Assembly: GCA_017620205.1 (NCBI GenBank)
Contig: JAFZQX010000038.1
Location: forward strand, 1-55,132
DNA length: 55,132 nucleotides
DNA from: Clostridia bacterium
GTDB taxonomy: Bacteria > Bacillota > Clostridia > UMGS1883 > UMGS1540
Direction: 5' to 3'
The notes beneath the pieces were generated by a model that worked only from the letters and a program-made list of their open reading frames with translations, did not search any database and was not told the origin of the DNA. Positions 50,301 to 55,132 of the stretch are shown piece after piece. Position 1 is the stretch's first letter. Every line of letters begins with the position of its first letter. The position numbers were made by a program, and so were the translations under genes.

Positions 50301-51257
50301 TGAAACTTTATCCCAGTCGACCTCCTCCGCTCCGAGTGGACGCGTCTCGGGATCGTATACGGGACAGTTTGCTTCCATCTGCTCAAACGTTGGAATATCT
50401 CCCGTGTTCAGCTTATACAAATATGCGAAAATTTCTTTTTGGAAAAGCGGCCACCAATGTATGCCCCAACTTTTGGGACACTCAATTGTTGTTATAAGAC
50501 CTTCCTTGTTGTTGCCCGTGCTTTCAATCGCTTCTTTGGCGCGCAGGGCGTTTGTTTTATAGTTTGTCTCATTAGGGTCATTGCCTATTTCGCCGAGACC
50601 CCATGTCATAAGAACGAAAGCGTCCTCATCCTTAGAGAGATAGATGTCACTTGCGTGATTATAAAGTCCCCAGTTGCCTTCGCCGAGATAATAGCTGGCG
50701 GAAGGACTTAAGCAGCCAATGTATTTAAGCTGCTCGCTGTACATTGTGCCTGCATAAAGCGCCGTCATACCGCCCATTGAGTAACCCGCCATGGCAATTT
50801 CTTTTGACGTATCAATTTTCGGTGAAAATGTGCCGTTTTGGATTTTTGTAAGCAATGTCGGCAGCTGCTGGCGCACATAGTTTTCAAAATCAATAGCGTC
50901 CGGCAGTTCTGTTTTGCCCATGTTTTCCCTTTCAATATCGGGGAAGATTACCACCATAGGCTCAAATGTGCCCGCCTTAACCCAGTTGCTTATAAACTCG
51001 GGCGCGTGCTGTCTCATGGAGTTTACGTTTCCTCTGCCGTGAACAAGGATAAAAGCGCGGTATTTGCCTTCTGCTTTCGGGACCATATAGTACCCCTTGT
51101 TTCTCGGCCCGAAGTTATACGGTGTTACGTAGTAGTCATACGGGTCTTCATCCGCGGCCGCCGTCAAAAAAGACGCGGGCAAAAGCGTTACAAGCATTAC
51201 AAACGCCGCCAAAACCGCGATTAAAGACAAAAGTTTTCTGTTTTTTTTGAGTTTCAT
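47373..51257 (-). CDS. Secreted esterase (alpha/beta hydrolase) with three LamG-like domains
   Basis: 1,294 residues. ATG 51257 is preferred because GGGAGAG is seven bases upstream, but only one base from the in-frame ATG 51263. Signal peptide about 1-34. The esterase D/feruloyl-esterase-like domain (about 40-290) has the nucleophile elbow GYSMGG (Ser160) and His267 (SWGIHWW), with FILVHGRG near 69-76 as oxyanion-loop region. Three LamG-like domains follow (about 322-575, 595-845, 930-1190), with an Ig/MBG-like module before the last (KGYSFESKNVFFDGESHNI), and a C-terminal beta domain ending VYTWKGLGQSVQ. Relatives remove acyl or feruloyl groups from plant polysaccharides; the acid residue of the triad is not clear to me. 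The LamG parts probably bind the substrate. Confidence 0.85.
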   Translation of the reverse strand: MKLKKNRKLLSLIAVLAAFVMLVTLLPASFLTAAADEDPYDYYVTPYNFGPRNKGYYMVPKAEGKYRAFILVHGRGNVNSMRQHAPEFISNWVKAGTFEPMVVIFPDIERENMGKTELPDAIDFENYVRQQLPTLLTKIQNGTFSPKIDTSKEIAMAGYSMGGMTALYAGTMYSEQLKYIGCLSPSASYYLGEGNWGLYNHASDIYLSKDEDAFVLMTWGLGEIGNDPNETNYKTNALRAKEAIESTGNNKEGLITTIECPKSWGIHWWPLFQKEIFAYLYKLNTGDIPTFEQMEANCPVYDPETRPLGAEEVDWDKVSIPSKLIDLDFEGYEKDTTTNPASSGNIGGVQNNGSRGNSTKTVFSSYTTAHNQSLDKKTFTTAENETVSYLNFSKNSDMVQDNNGERYIEDKILDSQANTISFWAKVKPQNERRSIVNLAAYDTSGNKTDIVRLCTESSTKSLSVCNGWDKDANEDINAEANRQWAHYAITSAAYADGSKLVKVYVNGTVRFSRKIKKATGTLQTAKLYFAGEGEGNHAIYYPDYISFNDVEVYNGELNPSQVYKVYMGEKPKYEGSVEDDPSSEFPEPEVPLYDDGTTLIDLDMSGYQSDKTTNANDSTNSIGNVINVGARGDKTRVVMSDRTSTYTNQSLVKESLTNGAGGTTYYLHYSQNDELEQADNNRRFIEDQVLETQSNTISFWMKTGPSPKERRSLLHYRVTYNADDYKLLKLTTDNSSTFKIYDDWSTNGADLSDADGEWAFYTIVNPMYEDGSKTLKVYVNGEEIISKTIERPEGTLVNAQLFFAGDGDGKHTIYYPKDVSLGDIKVTAGALTADEVSDLYNDRFYRFNGSGVQLQTIKGYSFESKNVFFDGESHNIEVTAGENATEDVNITYKCGGAPFTGATECGVYPITATLTKDGYKELELTATLVVLTAPVDEGEVLIDLDLSDFAPGSKTGASGIVNAGTLKSAAINAHSTDTVALTTDYLYDKNDLSPSKKVMRISHSNPNPEAVTNTKNITITADAFKSQDISLSFWTNVDPISKQPPERAYCPIAQFNVKRDDGTYRNQADGTNSRARVWQASLETDEEGYIWSDNWVVNTFEIDNSRQWHHVVMTIPKFTGGVTTALVYVDGGLKATEDLSLGGHTISEAWIGLGCTEVGQYIAGDISFADVKVYSGALSSAGVTSIYERERSVYDNAVYNGITVKNAAGNVINSIENVNAGDTVTIDFDENTETGVTVFAAVYDANGKLLETGAAFANGEGSFNISVPAGAGKLIVYTWKGLGQSVQKAKTLIK

Positions 51258-51294
51258 ATTCATACTCTCCCTTCATATTTTTCCCTATAAATTT

Positions 51295-51324
51295 ATTATA
51301 CTACCTCTGTTTTTCCGTTGTCAA
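51295..51324 (-). promoter_or_regulatory. Promoter of the esterase-LamG gene
   Basis: On the minus strand, TTGACA (51319-51324), 18 bases, TATAAT (51295-51300). Confidence 0.85.
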
Positions 51325-51328
51325 CACA

Positions 51329-51360
51329 AAAAAGCCGCGGCAAAATTGCCGCGGCTTTTT
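51329..51360 (-). terminator. Terminator of the SLH-EF-Tu gene pair
   Basis: AAAAAGCCGCGGCAA (51329-51343) pairs perfectly with 51346-51360. It ends transcription of the two genes upstream and is four bases from the next gene's -35 box. Confidence 0.9.
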
Positions 51361-51369
51361 AAAGTTAAA

Positions 51370-53124
51370 TTATTCTTCTTCGCCAAACCAATCAGCGGGA
51401 ACTACCTGTGTTATTTCAAACGTTGCAATAGTTCTGCCGCCTTCGCGCAAAGCGCCTTCCTGGCCGAGATACATGAAACGGAATACATCGTCAAATGCCA
51501 TCTCTATCCATACGTCTTCGTATGTTTCGCCGGGCACGAGATCCTCGCTTTCCCAACAGTCCTCTTCTTCGTTATACACGTCATTATATACTACACATGT
51601 ACTGTCCGTGGAGCCTATATAGCACTGCGGCTTGTATGAGCCGTCGCCCGCCATTTTATTCGTTCTGCCGCCTTCTTCTTTTGTAAGTACTTTTACTTTT
51701 GCATAGAAAGCATTTGCCGACGTAAGGTCTACATTGTCGCTGATAAGAGCTTCGCCGCGATTTATATTTGCTCTTGCCGCTTCACTTGTTTCGCCGAGAC
51801 CGGAAAGCAGTATACCTACGTTATCGCCTTTCTCCGCTTCGTCCATCATTTTCCTAAACATTTCAATGCCTTCAACGTCAACATCTACATAGCTGCCGTC
51901 AAGTTTTGCGAGTCTTATGGTATCTCCGACAGTCACTTTGCCGTTTTCAACACGTCCCGTTGCAATAAGACCGCGGCCCTCAATCCAGAAAATGTCTTCA
52001 ACGTACATAAGGAAATCGTCACTTGAAAGGTCGTTTACTGCGCCGGAGCCTACATATGTAAGCCTGAATTCCGCCGTTGCCTGATTACCGTCCGCGTCTG
52101 TTACGATGCAGTAAATTACCGGGAACGCCGCTATGGCTTTGTTGCCGTCCGCATAAAACGTCATAGCTCCCGCCTCGTTATCGTAATCTACAACATTAAA
52201 GCCAGCATCTATTGCTGCCTGGTCGTCTATCTCAGCGTACCATGTTGATTTATGAACATTGATTCTTCTGCCTTTCCATTCGTATGTATAAGGCGCCTTT
52301 CCGCCTTCAACTACTGCCTGAAGCGTATAATCGATACCGGGCTCAACTTCTACCGTTTCGGGGTCAGCCGTAACTACAAGTTCTTCCTCTTCGTCATCGC
52401 CTTTTTCGGGGTCTTTTTCGGGATCTTTATCTTTGTCAGTATCTTTATCCTTGTCGTTATCTTTATCGGAATCCTTGCCTGCATTTTCGGGGTCGCCCAT
52501 TGTAAACTCTTTGCGCGCGTCATCGTTCATCATACGCGTAAGTATTGCCGCAACCTCACTGCGCTTAATATTTGCGGCGGGATTGCAGTTATGGTCTTTA
52601 TCAACACCCGTTAAGATACCTGCGCGGTAGAGCTTATAAACGGCGTCATAGTATTCCGCGCTTGATTTAACGTCCGGAATAGAGCCGTCTTCTATGTAGT
52701 TTATCGGTTTTAATGCTTCTTCGGGAAGGCTGTTTGCGAAAATTTCCATGTAGCCCGCGCGTGTTGCGAGTTTATCCCAGCTGTAACCCTTTTTGATAAT
52801 ACCGTTGTCGTTACAGTATTCAACGTAAGAATCATACCAGGGGTCGCCCGAAACTTTAAGCGTAACTTTGCCTTCTACGTAGTACTGGTTCATGCATGCC
52901 GCAAGCTTTACGGCTTCCGCATAAGTCATGTTGTCATCGGGCATAAACATATCTTCCGTTTTGCCGTTTATAAGGCCCATCATCCATGCGCTGTCAACGT
53001 CATCGTAAAACCAGTCCGTTTTTTTAACGTCCTTAAACGGAAGATCTGCCCTCGCCATAACCGGCATCACCATAACGCTTGCCAAAAGGCACACTGCAAG
53101 CACTAATCCTAATAGTTTTTTCAT
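51370..53124 (-). CDS. SLH surface protein carrying EF-Tu domains 2 and 3 (copy B)
   Basis: 584 residues from ATG 53124, with AAGGAGGA upstream. Order: signal peptide 1-26; three SLH repeats about 28-205 (YKLYRAGILTGVDKDH, IKRSEVAAILTRMM); a charged linker of Lys/Asp/Glu repeats 213-248; an Ig/PKD-like domain 249-360 (YTYEWKG); EF-Tu domain 2 at 370-462 (FLMYVEDIFWIEGRG, IATGRVENGKVTVGD, IEMFRKMMDEA, GDNVGILLSGL); and EF-Tu domain 3 at 472-575 (KEEGGR, YKPQCYIGSTD, LREGGRTIATFEI). The GTPase domain (GHVDHGKT, NKxD) is absent, so it is not a translation factor. SLH repeats would hold it on the cell wall. It lies 44 bases after copy A, and I see no good promoter in between, so they are probably cotranscribed. 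Function is unknown. Confidence 0.9.
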   Translation of the reverse strand: MKKLLGLVLAVCLLASVMVMPVMARADLPFKDVKKTDWFYDDVDSAWMMGLINGKTEDMFMPDDNMTYAEAVKLAACMNQYYVEGKVTLKVSGDPWYDSYVEYCNDNGIIKKGYSWDKLATRAGYMEIFANSLPEEALKPINYIEDGSIPDVKSSAEYYDAVYKLYRAGILTGVDKDHNCNPAANIKRSEVAAILTRMMNDDARKEFTMGDPENAGKDSDKDNDKDKDTDKDKDPEKDPEKGDDEEEELVVTADPETVEVEPGIDYTLQAVVEGGKAPYTYEWKGRRINVHKSTWYAEIDDQAAIDAGFNVVDYDNEAGAMTFYADGNKAIAAFPVIYCIVTDADGNQATAEFRLTYVGSGAVNDLSSDDFLMYVEDIFWIEGRGLIATGRVENGKVTVGDTIRLAKLDGSYVDVDVEGIEMFRKMMDEAEKGDNVGILLSGLGETSEAARANINRGEALISDNVDLTSANAFYAKVKVLTKEEGGRTNKMAGDGSYKPQCYIGSTDSTCVVYNDVYNEEEDCWESEDLVPGETYEDVWIEMAFDDVFRFMYLGQEGALREGGRTIATFEITQVVPADWFGEEE

Positions 53125-53168
53125 AAAAAATATCCTCCTTCTCGCGGCTTTGCCGCATTATATTATAA

Positions 53169-54896
53169 TCATCCAACTCCGGCGAAAACTTCAATTATTT
53201 CAAATTCTGCAATCGTTCTGCCGCCTTCGCGGAGATAGCCTATTTTGCCGGGATACGCGAACACGGAATCGTTTGTAAGAGTAAGCCAAACGCTTTCGTA
53301 TGTCTCGCTGGGCTGAAGCTCTGTTTCTATCCACGCATCGCCCTCTTCGTCATACTCTTCGTATTCAACCGACGCGGTGTAATCGCACGTGCCTATATAA
53401 AGCTGCGGCATATATGTGCCGTCGCCGGAAAATCCCGTGCTTCTGCCGCCTTCTTCTTTTGAATATACTCTGAGATTTACAACCATACTCTGTACGCCCG
53501 TAAGACCCGCGTTATCGCTAACCAGCGCGTTGCCGCGCTCTATATTTGCTTTTGCCTCTTCGTTTGTATCTCCGAGGCCCGATATAAGCAAGCCTACGTT
53601 ATCGCCAACGTCTGCTTCGTCCATCATTTTCTTAAACATTTCAATGCCTTCGACCGTTACTTTCTTTTCGCTGCCGTCGGCTCTTAATAGTTTTATTTTG
53701 TCGCCCTTATAAACCTTTCCGTTTTCAACTCTGCCCGTTGCAACAAGGCCGCGGTCTTCTATCCAGAAAATGTCTTCAACATACATGAGAAAATCATTTT
53801 TTGCAAGGTCGTTTAAAGAGCCTCCTCCCATGTACTCAAGCTCAAAGGTAACCAAAACTTCAGCGCCTTCATCGTCGGTGACTCTGCAGCAGATTTCGGG
53901 ATATGCTTTTACGGCATTGCCGCCGTCAACATTGAAGGTAAAGCTGCCGTCATCGCCGTAATCCACGGAATGGAAACCGACATCAACCGCTTCCTGAGTT
54001 TCAAAGTCCAGGGTCTCTGTGCTCTTGCCGGCTTTGCGGCACGCATACCATTCATATGTATAAGGCTCTTTGCCGCCGGAAGCCTTAACTTTTATTGTAA
54101 CTTCCTCGTTACCCGGAGGCACCTGTACTGTGTTGCTAAAAGCGGTAGTTACCGTAAGAGGTTTTTCGCTTTGAGTATAACTTACCGTTGTGTTGTTGTC
54201 AGCGTCGTCATGGTCGCCTTTTTCTTCGTATTTGTCTTTTACTTTTTCTATATCTTTATACTCGCCCATTGTAAACTCCTGTCGGTAGCTTACATCCATC
54301 ATACGCGTAATAATAGCCGCAACCTCACAGCGCTTAATGTTAGCTTCGGGGCTGCAGTTATGCTCTTTATCTACGCCCGTTAAAATTCCCGCGCGGTAGA
54401 GCTTATAAACGGCGTCATAGTATTCCGCGCTTGATTTAACGTCCGGAACAGAGCCGTCTTCTATATAGTTTATCTCTTTAAAAGCTTCATCGGGCAGGCT
54501 GTTTGCGAAAATTTCAATATAGCCTGCTCTTGTTGCGTTTTTATCCCAACTGTAGCCTTTTTTGATTATACCGTTGTCGTTGCAGTATTCAACATAAGTA
54601 TCATACCAAGGGTCGCCTGAAGGCTTTAAAGTTACCTTGTCTTCGTTATACAGCTGGTTCATGCAAGCCGCAAGTTTAACGGCTTCCGCATATGTAAGAT
54701 AATCGTCCGGCATAAAAAGGCCGTCCGCTTTACCGTCTATAAGACCCATGCTGTGCGAATACTCAACTACCTCGTAAAACCATGTGTCATAGCCCGCGTC
54801 TGAAAAAGACGGCGTAGGTTTCATAGCCGAAACCTGCAGCGCAAAAACGCCGATTGCCATACAAAGCGCAAGCGATATACATAGTATTTTCTTCAT
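53169..54896 (-). CDS. SLH surface protein carrying EF-Tu domains 2 and 3 (copy A)
   Basis: 575 residues from ATG 54896, with AAGGAGG nine bases upstream. It has the same architecture as its neighbour: signal peptide 1-24; three SLH repeats about 29-205; short linker; Ig/PKD-like domain about 245-357 (YTYEWYACR); EF-Tu domain 2 at 367-460 (FLMYVEDIFWIEDRG, VATGRVENGKVYKGDK, IEMFKKMMDEADVGDNVG); and EF-Tu domain 3 at 469-571 (YSKEEGGRSTGF, YMPQLYIGTCDYT, LREGGRTIAEFEI). The SLH halves of the two proteins are very alike, also at DNA level, while the linker lacks the long Lys/Asp run of copy B. This is the first gene of the pair, under a strong promoter next to an IS end. EF-Tu itself is a known moonlighting adhesin; here a domain 2-3 module is exported by design. 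Confidence 0.9.
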   Translation of the reverse strand: MKKILCISLALCMAIGVFALQVSAMKPTPSFSDAGYDTWFYEVVEYSHSMGLIDGKADGLFMPDDYLTYAEAVKLAACMNQLYNEDKVTLKPSGDPWYDTYVEYCNDNGIIKKGYSWDKNATRAGYIEIFANSLPDEAFKEINYIEDGSVPDVKSSAEYYDAVYKLYRAGILTGVDKEHNCSPEANIKRCEVAAIITRMMDVSYRQEFTMGEYKDIEKVKDKYEEKGDHDDADNNTTVSYTQSEKPLTVTTAFSNTVQVPPGNEEVTIKVKASGGKEPYTYEWYACRKAGKSTETLDFETQEAVDVGFHSVDYGDDGSFTFNVDGGNAVKAYPEICCRVTDDEGAEVLVTFELEYMGGGSLNDLAKNDFLMYVEDIFWIEDRGLVATGRVENGKVYKGDKIKLLRADGSEKKVTVEGIEMFKKMMDEADVGDNVGLLISGLGDTNEEAKANIERGNALVSDNAGLTGVQSMVVNLRVYSKEEGGRSTGFSGDGTYMPQLYIGTCDYTASVEYEEYDEEGDAWIETELQPSETYESVWLTLTNDSVFAYPGKIGYLREGGRTIAEFEIIEVFAGVG

Positions 54897-54934
54897 GTTT
54901 GCTGCCTCCTTGTTGTGTTTTAAAATACTCTATA

Positions 54935-54963
54935 ATTTTATCATTTTTTATGTTTTTTGTCAA
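54935..54963 (-). promoter_or_regulatory. Promoter of the SLH-EF-Tu gene pair
   Basis: On the minus strand, TTGACA (54958-54963), 17 bases, TAAAAT (54935-54940); the start codon follows about 40 bases later. It lies 29 bases inside the IS insertion point and is intact. Confidence 0.85.
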
Positions 54964-54974
54964 TACACAAAAGG

Positions 54975-54992
54975 CGCGGCAAAATTGCCGCG
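54975..54992. terminator. Terminator hairpin truncated by an IS
   Basis: CGCGGCAA (54975-54982) pairs with TTGCCGCG (54985-54992). By comparison with the intact copy at 51329-51360, the right arm and T-run should continue, but at 54993 unrelated sequence begins. Confidence 0.7.
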
Positions 54993-55132
54993 TGTAGGTT
55001 TGTCAATGATGTGTTACAAAATTTCTAAAACACTTCGCCATTATCAAGGAAAGCTTTTATGTAATCGGCAGGAGCTTTCCAGTTGAGAGGACGCATAGGA
55101 AACTTGTTATAGTTATAGTTGTGTACCTTTAA
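54993..55132 (-). mobile_element. 3' end of a second insertion sequence, cut by the window edge
   Basis: From 54993 the sequence begins TGTAGGTTTGTCAATGATGT, a plausible terminal inverted repeat, followed 32 bases later by the stop of a transposase gene. The end differs from that of the IS at 1-341, so the two are different elements. The other end and the target duplication are outside the window. Confidence 0.65.
55025..55132 (-). CDS. Transposase C-terminus (IS3/IS481-like; partial)
   Basis: Thirty-five codons enter from the window edge and stop at TAG (55025-55027). The residues include HNYNYNKFPMRPLNWKAP followed by ADYIKAFL. An asparagine/tyrosine-rich segment followed by [RP]-x-x-L-N-W-K-x-P is typical of the C-terminal end of IS3- and IS481-type DDE integrases, after the last catalytic Glu. 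The body of the gene is outside the window, so completeness cannot be judged. Confidence 0.7.
   Translation of the reverse strand, partial: LKVHNYNYNKFPMRPLNWKAPADYIKAFLDNGEVF

Noticed and set aside
51370-54896. Elongation factor Tu genes (tuf)
   Set aside because: The P-loop GTPase domain and its GHVDHGKT and NKxD motifs are absent, and a signal peptide and SLH repeats are present.

Overview
The window looks like a chromosomal segment of an anaerobic, surface-decorated Firmicute of class Clostridia, probably a gut or plant-fibre polysaccharide degrader. Supporting signs are A+T-rich promoters close to TTGACA-N17-TATAAT, strong AAGGAGG ribosome binding sites, TTG and GTG starts, S-layer homology (SLH) proteins, very long secreted proteins built from beta-sandwich domains, and an anaerobic redox operon (MarR, metallo-beta-lactamase-rubredoxin, bacterioferritin-like, flavodoxin). 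The species cannot be named from sequence alone; SLH-rich pectin or glycan degraders such as Monoglobus-like Clostridia are a plausible comparison.

Layout. 1-341: the 5' end of an IS3-like element, followed by the last codons of a broken gene and that gene's terminator. 482-3127, plus strand: a redox/oxidative-stress operon under a perfect consensus promoter; its bacterioferritin-like gene carries an in-frame TAG. 3128-3612: terminators and hairpin-rich intergenic DNA. 3613-32451, minus strand: a single uninterrupted 28.8-kb gene for a secreted protein of 9,612 residues (FN3, Ig-like, CARDB, PKD and carboxypeptidase-regulatory-like modules, one long helical segment and three 292-298-residue C-terminal repeats). 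32452-33295: its leader and promoter and a broken SGNH esterase. 33296-36168, plus strand: an SLH-CotH-kinase surface protein and a TIGR04076 protein. 36239-43839, minus strand: a small helical protein, a 213-bp tandem repeat, a sugar operon (TIM-barrel isomerase, Gfo/Idh oxidoreductase, GH109-like protein, second Gfo/Idh), its AraC regulator, a C39-like cysteine peptidase, a 112-bp tandem repeat and a YjbQ protein. 43945-51257, minus strand: two large secreted LamG-type proteins, one with an N-terminal esterase. 51370-54896, minus strand: two tandem paralogues that each join a signal peptide and three SLH repeats to an Ig-like domain and then to domains 2 and 3 of elongation factor Tu, without the GTPase domain. 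54993-55132: the end of a second, different IS, inserted in the hairpin of a terminator.

How the genes fit together. Most of the window encodes the cell surface: a giant fibrous protein, SLH-anchored proteins, and secreted esterase/LamG proteins that probably touch glycans. The cytoplasmic AraC-controlled operon would process a sugar or glycoside by NAD-dependent oxidation. The most striking item is the pair of SLH proteins that display an EF-Tu domain 2-3 module outside the cell. Next are the 1-MDa-class giant protein with its RBS-sequestering leader hairpin, and the TAG that falls at the conserved ferroxidase glutamate of the ferritin-like gene.
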